A stretch of DNA of 64,000 bases from Notolepis coatsorum (GCA_963971535.1 OZ020601.1:19823295-19887294), one strand, 5' to 3'; counted from the first letter of the stretch, positions 46,363 through 58,244 are shown. Numbers and translations: made by a program. Notes: a model not told the origin generated them from the letters alone.

Positions 46363-46490
46363 CTCAGGAGGTAGAGCCGTCGTCTGGTAATCGTAAGGTT
46401 CCCGGTTCAATTCCTGCTTGGATTCCTGCTCCTCCCAGGCAGCGTGTGTCCTTACTGACACTGAACGCCTCACTGCCCTCGATGAGCCAC

Positions 46491-47336
46491 AGGTGTGTGC
46501 ATGTGATGAGCAGGTCGGCACCTGGCACGGTCGCCTCGGTCACAGGTGTGTGCATGTGATGAGCAGGTCGGCACCTGGCATGGTCGCCTCGGCCACAGGT
46601 GTGTGAATGTGATGATGAGCAGGTCGGCACCTCGCACGGTCGCCTCCGCCACAGGTGTGTGAGTGTGATGAGCAGGTCGGCACCTCGCACGGTCGCCTCG
46701 GCCACAGGTGTGTGAGTGTGATGAGCAGGTCGGCACCTCGCACAGTCGCCTCGGCCACAGGTGTGTGAATGTGATGATGAGCAGGTCGGCACCTCGCACG
46801 GTCGCCTCCTCGGCCACAGGTGTGTGAATGTGATGATGAGCAGGTCGGCACCTCGCACGGTCGCCTCCTCGGCCACAGGTGTGTGAATGTGATGAGCAGG
46901 TCGGCACCTCGCACGGTCGCCTCCTCGGCCACAGGTGTGTGAATGTGATGATGAGCAGGTCGGCACCTCGCACGGTCGCCTCGGCCACAGGTGTGTGAAT
47001 GTGATGATGAGCAGGTCGGCACCTCGCACGGTCGCCTCGGCCACAGGTGTGTGAATGTGATGAGCAGGTCGGCACCTCGCACGGTCGCCTCCTCGGCCAC
47101 AGGTGTGTGAATGTGATGATGAGCAGGTCGGCACCTCGCACGGTCGCCTCGGCCACAGGTGTGTGAGTGTGATGATGAGCAGGTCGGCACCTCGCACGGT
47201 CGCCTCCTCGGCCACAGGTGTGTGAATGTGATGAGCAGGTCGGCACCTCGCACGGTCGCCTCCGCCACAGGTGTGTGAATGTGATGAGCAGGTCGGCACC
47301 TCGCACGGTCGCCTCGGCCACAGGTGTGTGAATGTG
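46491..47336 (+). repeat. 53-59-bp minisatellite born from a SINE
   Basis: Fifteen copies of GAGCAGGTCGGCACCTCGCA + CGGTCGCCTCGGCCACAGGTGTGTGAATGTGAT. Length varies by doubling of GAT (GATGATGAG) and of CTC (CCTCCTCGG). The first two units keep CCTGGCA, the rest CCTCGCA. Long minus frames here are artefacts. Confidence 0.95.
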
Positions 47337-47413
47337 ATGAGTGAATGGGTAAAATGTGAGGAACAAAATTGTAAAGCTCTTTGGATAAAAGCGCTATATA
47401 TAAATGCACCATT

Positions 47414-48239
47414 TAAGTAAGTAACATTGTTCGTCAAACAGTGTCAAATTTGAGTGCTACACGCTTGAGTGCATAGTAGTATAGACATGATAATAGCATA
47501 GCAGACAGTAATATAGGCAAAGTAGATTAGCCTACTTAGTAGCAATGTGCTGCAAATACCTGACTGTGAAGTCCATGAATGAACGTTTCCTCAAGTGGCA
47601 GCCATGAGTCACAAGCCCCCGTTCTGCCTCCTTCAAGAACCCATGCGCTGACGTTATATTCATAGCCTGTGTTGTTCACTCTGCTTGGAGTCGTGTTTAG
47701 CCTGAGAGATTTAGACTGCTAAGAAGAATTAATATGTTCAAAAAATGTTTTTAATGAACTTGGTTTAGGTTATAGCCCATGGTTTCTGTTTTAAATTATG
47801 TTTAGCCTATTTAAGCCTATGTAATCTATGTAAGCCTATATAATCTTATATAAGAGATTTAGACTGCTAAGCAGCATTAAAAGGCCATGTAAAAGAAAAC
47901 AGTGCGTAAACTTCATATAGGCCTACATTTCAACTCCTGAGCGTATTTTGAACAGTTCAACTATTCAACTTTATTTGTTTTTACTCTCATGTTGTTGTTA
48001 TTGACTATATTGTAAAATGAAACTTAACAACCTATATAAACCTGTAGCCTATGCTAGCTGATAGGTGCCACTGAGACTATTGAGACAGTCAAAGTCCATA
48101 TCTCAGTCATTTATGAAAATATAATAATTGTACAAATGTTTTCCTCAAAGAAATGTGTGAAAAAATAATGTGTTAAAATTTTACATTACATAAAAAAAAT
48201 TCAACTTAAACAATATATTGTTTTAACTCAGAACAAGGT
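47414..48239. other. Intergenic, AT-rich, no gene seen
   Basis: Contains short GTAAGCCTATATAATC-type near repeats (47800-47850), but no element I can name. Confidence 0.45.
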
Positions 48240-48806
48240 GTCCCAACCAACCGTACCCGCCGTCCTAACCGACCTGCCATACCAACCGACCCCACCCGCC
48301 AAACCAACAGACCCTGCCCGCCGAACCAACAGACCCTGCCTGCTAAACCAACAGACCATGCCTGCTAAACCAACATACCCCACCCGCCAAACCAACAGAC
48401 CCCACCCGCCAAACCAACAGACCCTGCCCGCCAAACCAACAGACCCTGCCCGCCAAACCAACAGACCCTGCCCGCTAAACCAACAGACCCTGCCCGCCAA
48501 ACCAACAGACCCTGCCCGCTAAACCAACAGACCCTGCCCGCCAAACCAACAGACCCTGCCCGCTAAACCAACAGACCCTGCCCGCCAAACCAACAGACCC
48601 TGCCCGCTAAACCAACAGACCCTGCCCGCTAAACCAACAGACCCTGCCCGCTAAACCAACAGACCCTGCCCGCTAAACCAACAGACCCTGCCCGCCAAAC
48701 CAACAGACCCTGCCCGCTAAACCAACAGACCCTGCCCGCTAAACCAACAGACCCTGCCCGCTAAACCAACAGACCCTGCCCGCCAAACCAACAGACCCTG
48801 CCTTTT
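48240..48806 (+). repeat. 22-bp minisatellite
   Basis: About 25 copies of CAACAGACCCTGCCCGCTAA + AC, with CCAAAC/CTAAAC alternating irregularly and more diverged units at the left edge. Confidence 0.95.
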
Positions 48807-48837
48807 GCTGAACAAGACTCCCTGTCATCACACTTTT

Positions 48838-49085
<248 letters not shown>

Positions 49086-50064
49086 GTCCTGCCCTGCAAT
49101 GCACAAGCAGCATGTTTCATTTAGCTTGTATTACCTGTAGGCTACTGTCCAAAAGAGGCAGCTACATGACTATACATGGCAACACGCAGAATACTCCAAT
49201 CAGATGATCAGGTGCTGTTGACATACAACCAGCTGCCTACGACTCCTCTGCATGTCAACAGCCAGCCCACTCCAATACCGTCTGACCCCAGAAGAACACA
49301 ATTGTGGTCCATGTGGAACCGTCGTCACAGTATTCCATCATAGACCTCTTGGTAGGCAGGAAACTGGTGATTGTAATCAACAAGCATGCATGTGCATGTG
49401 TGAATACATGTACGTGTGGATGCATGTGGATGCGCATACACGGTCGCAGCTGTTGTGGATTTGTGCTTGTTTTCATCTGTATTTCAGGTTAAGGTGGGGC
49501 GTGATGTATCCTTTGAGGCTAAGGTAAGGGTTAGGGTTAAGGGTTAAGGGGAAATGTCGATACCTTCTAGCCACGACTCAATTAGCTGTGGCATCGCGCC
49601 ACATTGGCTGGCAAGACACGTCATGAGACACGTCACTATGACACTGTTGCTCTGGAATACTGTAAGTGGTTCAACCCTCACGAAAACACAGGCACACATG
49701 AAAGGCGCACAAACCTAAAACCTCCGAATCCCCTTGATAAATGTAACCAAAGGACCCCATCATGTCATGTGACACTATTATGTGACGCATTAACGAGTAA
49801 ACATGCTGGTATGAAACATTCAGGCAAACACGCTCACTACATGTTATGTTGATCTCTAAATAGCCTTCCGATGACAAACACTTGTGGGAAGGGAATCAGA
49901 ATTTGAATAAAGAACACTATGACTAACGTTCCCCTGATGGTCTGACGGAACACAGGCAGGACACTTCCCCGTAGGTTCCCCCAGCGTGACAGCCATGTAG
50001 CCCCCCCTGTGTGTTATTTTTAGAACCCCCTTCCCACCCCCACCCCACCTTCCCAAACACTGCT
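49086..50064. other. Intergenic, no gene seen
   Basis: Short frames only. A GGTTAGGGTTAAGGGTTAAG patch lies at about 49526-49550. Confidence 0.45.
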
Positions 50065-51170
50065 GTTAGCAATAAGAGACCAGTGCTCTGTGAGAGAGCA
50101 GTAGGAGAGACCAGTGCTCTGTGAGAGAGCAGTAGGAGGGACCAGTACTCTGTGAGAGAGCAGTAGGAGAGACCAGTGCTCTGTGAGAGAGCAGTAGGAG
50201 AGACCAGTGCTCTGTGAGAGAGGAGTAGGAGAGACCAGTGCTCTGTGAGAGAGCAGTAGGAGAGACCAGTGCTCTGTGAGAGAGCAGTAGGAGAGACCAG
50301 TGCTCTGTGAGAGAGCTGTAGGAGAGAGACCAGTGCTCTGTGAGAGAGCGGTCGGAGAGACCAGTGCTCTGTGAGAGAGGAGTAGGAGAGAGACCAGTGC
50401 TCTGTGAGAGAGCTGTAGGAGAGACCAGTGCTCTGTGAGAGAGGAGTAGGAGAGAGACCAGTGCTCTGTGAGAGAGCTGTAGGAGAGACCAGTGCTCTGT
50501 GAGAGAGCTGTAGGAGAGACCAGTGCTCTGTGAGAGAGTAGGGGAGAGACCAGTGCTCTGTGAGAGAGTAGGGGAGAGACCAGTGCTCTGTGAGAGAGGA
50601 GTAGGAGAGACCAGTGCTCTGTGAGAGAGCAGTAGGAGAGAGACCAGTGCTCTGTGAGAGAGCAGTAGGAGAGAGACCAGTGCTCTGTGAGAGAGGAGTA
50701 GGGGAGAGACCAGTGCTCTGTGAGAGAGGAGTAGGAGAGACCAGTTCTCTGTGAGAGAGGAGTAGGAGAGAGACCAGTGCTCTGTGAGAGAGGAGTAGGA
50801 GAGAGACCAGTGCTCTGTGAGAGAGGAGTAGGGGAGAGACCAGTGCTCTGTGAGAGAGGAGTAGGGGAGAGACCAGTGCTCTGTGAGAGAGGAGTAGGAG
50901 AGAGACCAGTGCTCTGTGAGAGAAGAGTAGGGGAGAGACCAGTGCTCTGTGAGAGAGCAGTAGGAGAGAGACCAGTGCTCTGTGAGAGAGCAGTAGGAGA
51001 GACCAGTGCTCTGTGAGAGAGGAGTAGGGGAGAGACCAGTGCTCTGTGAGAGAGGAGTAGGAGAGACCAGTGCTCTGTGAGAGAGGAGTAGGAGAGAGAC
51101 CAGTGCTCTGTGAGAGAGGAGTAGGAGAGACCAGTGCTCTGTGAGAGAGGAGTAGGGGAGAGGCCAGTAC
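50065..51170 (-). repeat. 31-bp minisatellite, block 1
   Basis: About 35 copies of AGACCAGTGCTCTGTGAGAG + AG(G/C)AGTAGGAG, with 28-33-bp length variants made by GGAGAGAG and loss of GGAG. Minus-strand frames give ALVSPTPLSQSTG-type peptides and are artefacts. Confidence 0.95.
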
Positions 51171-52271
51171 CCGTCTCCTGGCGCTGACCAAGGTGATGGA
51201 TGCCTCGGGGTCTTGGCCAAGCTTGTAGTGACTGCTCTACATGCACCTCCGAGGCATTGGATCAGTTATTCACCGCCGTCTGTCCGTGGTCCTGTCAACT
51301 GATTAACAGACTGTTAACAGATTAACAGTCAACGCGGTTTCATTGCTGGGTTAAGTACTTCTATTCTATTCACATAATACGCTTACTTCATATATCTACT
51401 CCATTCACATATATGCCTACCACTTGTATCTATTGCTATGTCCGCCTACTACAATCTCATGAGCTGTCTAACGCCTGTCCCGTCTCCCTGTCTTCCTATG
51501 ACTTGCTGTCCTGGAGTGTTGACCGGAGTGTTGGACGTCCCGTGACGAAGGCCGGGAGATTGCGACCCCCTCTGCGTGCCCCCCTGTCTTCGGAGGTCTC
51601 GTAGTGGTGACCGGAGTGCCGGATGTCCCGCGATGATGTCGGGGAGTTCGCGACCCTCTCTGCGCCACCCCCCTTCCCCCTGTCTCCGGCTGTCCCTGAG
51701 CAACGACCGGAGTGTTGAATGTCCCGTGACTAAGACGGGGAGGACGTGACCCTCTTGCGCCGCCCCTGTGCCTCAAATAGATCCGCTATCAACTCTATCT
51801 TTAATCTTTCAAAATGTTCAGTTGCTATCGCTATTAGCTCTATCTTTAATTTTTCAAAATGTACAGTTGCTATTGCATGCACTCATCTGTGTTTCACCAC
51901 ACACATGAGTGCATGCTTACCAACTGTCCGTCTGCAACACTACTATCACCGACATCTAAGAAGGGAGATCCCCCCTTGAACGGCCCTTCTAAGGTTTCTC
52001 TCCTCCACATTGCCTGTGGAGCTTTTTTTCCCTATTGTTAGGTTTTAGTGAGTTTTTCCTTACCTTCGCGTGGGGTATGTCTGGGAGTGCTTGCATTCTT
52101 TCATTTATTTGCATTCATCTAAAAAATGTTTGGACCCTATGGTGTTCTTGTTCTGTTCTTGACTTATTGTTATGTTGTCTTCTTGACTTGTTTAAAGAAG
52201 ACCTGTACGGCCCATGGGGACATTAACGTGTGTTGTCGGGCCCTATAAATAAATTTGATTTGATTTGATTT
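51171..52271 (+). mobile_element. Retroposon-like insert, duplication copy 1
   Basis: About 1.1 kb of non-array sequence inside the 31-bp array. It ends CCTATAAATAAATTTGATTT + GATTTGATTT, a LINE/SINE-type tail with a TTGAT repeat. It contains AAGGTTTCTCTCCTCCACAT and TTAGTGAGTTTTTCCTTACC, common in fish retroposon 3' ends. Internal direct repeats beginning GACCGGAGTG occur at 51521, 51609 and 51705. Edges GGCCAGTA and AGACCAGTG suggest a short target duplication of the array unit. No protein frame recognised; family unknown. Confidence 0.65.
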
Positions 52272-52890
52272 AGACCAGTGCTCTGTGAGAGAGGAGTAGG
52301 AGAGACCAGTGCTCTGTGAGAGAGGAGTAGGGGAGAGACCAGTGCTCTGTGAGAGAGTAGGGGAGAGACCAGTGCTCTGTGAGAGAGGAGTAGGAGAGAC
52401 CCGTGCTCTGTGAGAGAGGAGTAGGGGAGAGACCAGTGCTCTGTGAGAGAGTAGGGGAGAGACCAGTGCTCTGTGAGAGAGGAGTAGGAGAGACCAGTGC
52501 TCTGTGAGAGAGGAGTAGGAGAGAGACCAGTGCTCTGTGAGAGAGGAGTAGGGGAGAGACCAGTGCTCTGTGAGAGAGGAGTAGGGGAGAGACCAGTGCT
52601 CTGTGAGAGAGGAGTAGGAGAGAGACCAGTGCTCTGTGAGAGAAGAGTAGGGGAGAGACCAGTGCTCTGTGAGAGAGCAGTAGGAGAGAGACCAGTGCTC
52701 TGTGAGAGAGCAGTAGGAGAGACCAGTGCTCTGTGAGAGAGGAGTAGGGGAGAGACCAGTGCTCTGTGAGAGAGGAGTAGGAGAGACCAGTGCTCTGTGA
52801 GAGAGGAGTAGGAGAGAGACCAGTGCTCTGTGAGAGAGGAGTAGGAGAGACCAGTGCTCTGTGAGAGAGGAGTAGGGGAGAGGCCAGTAC
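52272..52890 (-). repeat. 31-bp minisatellite, block 2
   Basis: The same unit. From about 52477 to 52890 it matches block 1 (50757-51170) in every length variant. Its beginning (52272-52500) matches the beginning of block 3. Confidence 0.95.
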
Positions 52891-53990
52891 CCGTCTCCTG
52901 GCGCTGACCAAGGTGATGGATGCCTCGGGGTCTTGGCCAAGCTTGTAGTGACTGCTCTACATGCACCTCCGAGGCATTGGATCAGTTATTCACCGCCGTC
53001 TGTCCGTGGTCCTGTCAACTGATTAACAGACTGTTAACAGATTAACAGTCAACGCGGTTTCATTGCTGGGTTAAGTACTTCTATTCTATTCACATAATAC
53101 GCTTACTTCATATATCTACTCCATTCACATATATGCCTACCACTTGTATCTATTGCTATGTCCGCCTACTACAATCTCATGAGCTGTCTAACGCCTGTCC
53201 CGTCTCCCTGTCTTCCTATGACTTGCTGTCCTGGAGTGTTGACCGGAGTGTTGGACGTCCCGTGACGAAGGCCGGGAGATTGCGACCCCCTCTGCGTGCC
53301 CCCCTGTCTTCGGAGGTCTCGTAGTGGTGACCGGAGTGCCGGATGTCCCGCGATGATGTCGGGGAGTTCGCGACCCTCTCTGCGCCACCCCCCTTCCCCC
53401 TGTCTCCGGCTGTCCCTGAGCAACGACCGGAGTGTTGAATGTCCCGTGACTAAGACGGGGAGGACGTGACCCTCTTGCGCCGCCCCTGTGCCTCAAATAG
53501 ATCCGCTATCAACTCTATCTTTAATCTTTCAAAATGTTCAGTTGCTATCGCTATTAGCTCTATCTTTAATTTTTCAAAATGTACAGTTGCTATTGCATGC
53601 ACTCATCTGTGTTTCACCACACACATGAGTGCATGCTTACCAACTGTCCGTCTGCAACACTACTATCACCGACATCTAAGAAGGGAGATCCCCCCTTGAA
53701 CGGCCCTTCTAAGGTTTCTCTCCTCCACATTGCCTGTGGAGTTTTTTTCCCTATTGTTAGGTTTTAGTGAGTTTTTCCTTACCTTCGCGTGGGGTATGTC
53801 TGGGAGTGCTTGCATTCTTTCATTTATTTGCATTCATCTAAAAAATGTTTGGACCCTATGGTGTTCTTGTTCTGTTCTTGACTTATTGTTATGTTGTCTT
53901 CTTGACTTGTTTAAAGAAGACCTGTACGGCCCATGGGGACATTAACGTGTGTTGTCGGGCCCTATAAATAAATTTGATTTGATTTGATTT
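52891..53990 (+). mobile_element. Retroposon-like insert, duplication copy 2
   Basis: Matches 51171-52271 base for base as far as I can read, except for one lost base and one change near 53741 (GGAGCTTTTTTT versus GGAGTTTTTTT). Offset 1720, then 1719. Confidence 0.9.
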
Positions 53991-54836
53991 AGACCAGTGC
54001 TCTGTGAGAGAGGAGTAGGAGAGACCAGTGCTCTGTGAGAGAGGAGTAGGGGAGAGACCAGTGCTCTGTGAGAGAGTAGGGGAGAGACCAGTGCTCTGTG
54101 AGAGAGGAGTAGGAGAGACCCGTGCTCTGTGAGAGAGGAGTAGGGGAGAGACCAGTGCTCTGTGAGAGAGTAGGGGAGAGACCAGTGCTCTGTGAGAGAG
54201 GAGTAGGAGAGACCAGTGCTCTGTGAGAGAGGAGTAGGGGAGAGACCAGTGCTCTGTGAGAGAGGAGTAGGGGAGACCAGTGCTCTGTGAGAGAGGAGTA
54301 GGAGAGACCAGTGCTCTGTGAGAGAGGAGTAGGGGAGAGACCAGTGCTCTGTGAGAGAGGAGTAGGAGAGAGACCAGTGCTCTGTGAGAGAGCTGTAGGA
54401 GAGACCAGTGCTCTGTGAGAGAGGAGTAGGAGAGAGACCAGTGCTCTGTGAGAGAGTAGGGGAGATACCAGTGCCTCAGGGAGAGCAGTAGGGGAGAGAC
54501 CAGTGCTCTGTGAGAGAGCGGTTGGAGAGACCAGTGCTCTGTGAGAGAGGAGTAGGGGAGACCAGTGCTCTGTGAGAGAGGAGTAGGAGAGACCAGTGCT
54601 CTGTGAGAGAGGAGTAGGAGAGACCAGTGCTCTGTGAGAGAGGAGTAGGGGAGAGACCAGTGCTCTGTGAGAGAGCAGTAGGAGAGACCAGTGCTCTGTG
54701 AGAGAGGAGTAGGGGAGACCAATGCTCTGTGAGAGAGGAGTAGGAGAGACCAGTGCTCTGTGAGAGAGCGGTAGGAGAGACCAGTGCTCTGTGAAGAGTC
54801 GGAGAGACCAGTGCCTCAGGGAGAGCAGTAGGGGAG
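53991..54836 (-). repeat. 31-bp minisatellite, block 3
   Basis: The same unit. It begins like block 2, then differs. A unit with GTGCCTCAGGGAGAGCAGTA appears twice (54470, 54812), including at the array's right edge. Confidence 0.93.
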
Positions 54837-55498
54837 GGAGGGGGTGCCGTTACTTAGGATGTGGTGAACAATCTGCTCTGGCTGATCTTTAAAGCCACGA
54901 GCCAGAATTGTTTTTGACCATATAAATAAATGTAGGATATAAGAGTTTGCTTTGTAGAAAATAAAGTGGTGGCTCTTGTTTCTTTTTTTTAGTACTTTTA
55001 TTTATTTGTTCGCTGGTGTCACTCCTTGTGTCAAGGGCTCAGTCGTTCAACTAGAGAGCGAAGACACATCTCTGTTCCAACTGTTTAGTTTCTGCTATCA
55101 CCACTAGGCAGAACAGGGATGTTCTGTTTGTTCAAAACACAAGGGCTGCTCGTTTAGACTACAGTCTGAGCGAAGAAGGTTCTGCTCAGGTGACACGCAG
55201 CCTGCTGCTTAAGTCTGTTGTAATGCCTCCTCAAACAAACAGGACGGGTATATAGTGTACAGTATATATATAGGACGGGTATATAGTGTACCGTTTATTG
55301 CAGGACATGACATACTGACATGTGACCTGGAAGCCAAAGCCAAAACAAAGAGGCAATATTTCACAAACAATGTATTGAAAAATTGATTTTCCAAACTGAT
55401 CAAATAACATTGACAACATTTGCGTTACATAACCTTGATCTCCAACCTTTGTCAATCAAGTTGTACGTGTTTTAATTGATTTGTTATCCCTGCTCGTC
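54837..55498. other. Intergenic, no gene seen
   Basis: A short doublet of AGGACGGGTATATAGTGTAC (55240 and 55272) is the only repeat. No element identified. Confidence 0.45.
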
Positions 55499-55506
55499 GT
55501 CCTGTT

Positions 55507-56265
55507 CAGGGGCGGATTTAGGATTGTAGGAGATCCGGGGCTTAGCCCTTTTTTTTATAAATTCTTTTTTTTTATAATTTTTTGGGCAGGCAGGGACATA
55601 TTTTTTTTGAATTTAATGAACCTGTACGTGCAATTTCCTGCAATATAGAGCCTTCAATCTTAACCAATAAAGCTGCTCTTTTCACTATAAAACTCAGTTA
55701 ACCATAACGTAGTTATGGTTAGATTTATATATTGGGGGGGGGATATATCATATTTTTCATATAATCAAAAAGTGGTGGAGCAAGATTATACCCTTGCTCC
55801 CCCAAGTTCAATAGTGGGAGAGCAGAGATGCTCCGAATTCTCTTATGGCCAGGCGTCTATGATTCACTGATACAAAGTAAAATAGTGCAGTGCAATAAAA
55901 TAGTTAGTAAAATAGAATAAAATAATGCAATAGTGCATTGCAATAAAATAGTTATCATCGTATTTTTTCGGGAGGCCGGTAAGGATACAGTAGTCGAGTT
56001 GGCTTGAGATAAAGGCATGGATCTGGTTTTCAGCGTCCTTTTGATTTATAAATGGCCGTACTTTAGCTATGTTTCTAAGGTGGAAGAATTAAGTTTTTGT
56101 CAACTTGTTGATTGTGATTTAAAGCTTAGGTCTGAGTCTACCATAACACCAAGACTTAACTCACTCAAATACAGTTAGCAGCTGGATAGACCACAGATGG
56201 AAATTAGCTTCTGCTAAATCTGGTGCAAACATATTTTCATGTAACAATGATGAATTGAAAAAAAA

Positions 56266-56296
<31 letters not shown>

Positions 56297-56376
56297 TTTT
56301 TTTTAAATAGATTCGGGGCTTTTCAGAATACATCCGGGGCTTGAGCCCAGGTAGCCACCCCCTAGCTCCGCCCCTG
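55507..56376. mobile_element. hAT-type transposon with perfect 8-bp duplication
   Basis: Target duplication GTCCTGTT at 55499-55506 and 56377-56384. Ends CAGGGGCGGATTTAGGA and (reverse complement) CAGGGGCGGAGCTAGG. It carries a LINE fragment (55958-56155), a poly-A of about 28 (56256-56283) and an AT run. No transposase. Confidence 0.9.
55958..56155 (-). pseudogene. L2-like reverse transcriptase thumb fragment
   Basis: Read on the minus strand across small frame breaks: LGVMVDSDLSFKSQ, VNKLTKT-stop-FFHLRN, NIAKVRPFINQKDAENQIHA, FISSQLDYCILTGLPKKY. This is the well-known C-terminal RT block of L2-type LINEs (LGV-DSDLSF, FFHLRNIA, SRLDYCN). It has one stop and one frameshift in about 65 codons. 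The fragment is probably a passenger in the hAT element. Confidence 0.75.
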
Positions 56377-56529
56377 GTCCTGTTGTCTCTTTGTTATGAC
56401 TTTATATGCTGTGTGTTTTCACGTGTGTAGCGGAGGTCCGTGAGTGTATCCACAGTCACGATGGAACTGTGTTACTCAGCTGAACATTGTTACTCAGCTG
56501 ATAGAGTTGTGCCCTTCCTGATGACTTGT

Positions 56530-56602
56530 CGTACAGAACTTGTAAGTCACTTTGGATAAAAGCATCAGCTAAATGACTAAATGTAAATGTAAAAATGTAA
56601 AT
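56530..56602 (+). mobile_element. SINE/L2-type 3' tail
   Basis: TAAGTCACTTTGGATAAAAG + CATCAGCTAAATGACTAAATGTAAATG, a very common teleost SINE tail shared with L2-type LINEs. No head upstream. Confidence 0.7.
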
Positions 56603-56708
56603 GTCACAATGGACTTCATGTGTTGTGAAGTGACTGTGGCACGTAGCGGTACTGCAAGTAAAACTCACTCCCCTTAAAAGGCATCCAGACCCATTACTTA
56701 GAAGTGAA

Positions 56709-56782
56709 TTCACCTCTTGGTATAGTGGTCTGCGATGACGCCCGCGGTGCGGGAGACCGGGGTTCGACTCCCACTCAGGGCA
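56709..56782 (+). pseudogene. tRNA-like sequence (tRNA-Asp-like)
   Basis: CTTGGTATAGTGGTCTGCGA (A box) and GGGAGACCGGGGTTCGACTC (B box) match the D- and T-arm regions of tRNA-Asp. The acceptor stem does not pair, the anticodon loop is abnormal (CCCGC-GGT-GCGGG), and the T stem has a mismatch. A tRNA pseudogene or SINE head. Confidence 0.55.
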
Positions 56783-56878
56783 TGTCAAATGAGACCGGTT
56801 TCATATGCTTGTATGCTTCTTTCTGTATGTACACTCGATGTGACTGTAAATGAGGGAAACCTCAGTTGCCTTTCGAGT

Positions 56879-57885
56879 TTAACCTGTTAATCTGTAGACC
56901 GTTTTCGCCTAAAAGTACATGCCTAAGTAAATGGAAGATTGCTCCACTTCTGCAAGGTCAATTTGCATGTTCCTGGTATCTAGGAACATCTAGGGACCTG
57001 GGGGTATGTATTTCCAGTGTCAGAAATATTGTGTCTGTTACTAGGCTGAGTAAATTGTAATGAAGAAAAGGAGAATATAAATTATGATTTATGATTTTTG
57101 CATCTTTGATCAAAAATGTATACGGGTAGGAGAAAATGCTCACTGAGCTCATTCACCACCTTATTGAGATCATTAAACAGAAGGATTTGTAGATACAGTA
57201 ATTAATCATAATCGATTTTAAATATAAATTCATATTTGACCTTGAACTTGACCTTGACCTTATTATGGCCAAATCATACATCTATGGATAGGGAAAATGC
57301 TCCTCTTTCCAATGGCAGGGTTGAATCTGGATTTAGTAATTTCCTTGCGGTTTATACGATAAATCGTATAAAACATCGGTAAAATGAAAATAATATACAC
57401 TTTGACTACTGTTTTTGATAGGGTTATGGTCTTTACTCTTTGCTACAAAAAAAATATATTTAAAAACATTAACCTCTTAACATCCAAGGGCCCACATGTG
57501 GACGATTCTTTGCCGACCTCTAGTGGCTCGGGTGTGCATTTCTTTTAATACTATATAGATAGAATTAAAGCCCTATTTGTTGCCTGTCGATTGCCCTCTC
57601 AGGTGACAAAATCCGTTCAGCGGTTCTCGAGTTACATGCCGATATGTGAGGCATGCCCCAAAGTACGCAAAAGTACACATTACCACCCCCGACTCCCGGG
57701 GCTCTAGTTCCGTCAATCATTTGGCGATCTCGACAATCTTTGCACAGGGTTGTAGCCAATGAGTGTGGCTTTCCAATGATACCCCATGATATGATAATTG
57801 GGGATCTAATACGGTCTCTATTGATCGATTTATGATAAAGAAAAGCAGGGGGTCCTATAGGGGGACCTTAAGGCTTAACAGTTAA
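56879..57885. mobile_element. Possible second TTAA-type element
   Basis: Left TTAACCTGTTAATC and right (reverse complement) TTAACTGTTAAGCC, both starting with TTAA, with matching length (about 1 kb) to the other TTAA elements. The internal CCTCTTAACATCCAAGGGCC (57472) may be another terminus, so boundaries are uncertain. No protein content. Confidence 0.4.
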
Positions 57886-58244
57886 ATAAAGGTTTGAAAT
57901 TAAATGTCTTTCCAGCCTCTGTTGTATCTATACCATGTGACCACAGCGCCGTGGGTTCAAATCCCTCTTAGCTGTACAATCTAATATAATTTGAAATCCC
58001 CATGATTAAAAAATAAAATAAAATAAAATAAAGTTGTGGCCAACCTGTCATGCTGCTGTCCCGACACAGAGTCGTCAGTCAGAAACCTCTACTGCAGCCG
58101 AGCAAACTTCACCAGAACACTAATGTATTATGTATTACAAGATAAGCATCATATATCATTAATTAAGTATTAATGTATCATAATTCAGAGCTCAGAGCAG
58201 CTAAGTGGGTTTTGACTGTGTGTTAAGTGTCTAGGCGTGTGCCT

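Larger units (their letters stand above)
45890..47413 (+). mobile_element. tRNA-derived SINE, split by a hAT MITE and expanded internally
   Basis: Pieces in order: head GGTGCCACAGTGGTGACAGT + GGCTCAGGAG (to 45922); hAT MITE 45923-46362; head continued GTAGAGCCGTCGTCTGGTAA with B box CCCGGTTCAATTCC (46363-46490); a 15-fold tandem expansion (about 46491-47336); tail GAATGGGTAAAATGTGAGGA, GCTCTTTGGATAAAAGCGCT and ATATATAAATGCACCATTTA (47337-47413). The same SINE at 5926-6150 has none of the expansion. Confidence 0.88.

Noticed and set aside
46364-47437. 357-residue minus-strand frame
   Set aside because: Produced by the SINE-derived minisatellite; three overlapping frames give the same peptide.
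49923-51246. Minus-strand frames of about 400 residues rich in HRALVSP
   Set aside because: Shadow of the 31-bp array block 1; three frames are equally long.
51449-51776. Arg/Gly-rich minus frames in the retroposon-like insert (and the identical pair at 53169-53496)
   Set aside because: They cover three internal direct repeats and have no known domain. The duplication of the whole block explains their identity.
56709-56782. Functional tRNA-Asp gene
   Set aside because: Acceptor and T stems do not pair and the anticodon loop is wrong.
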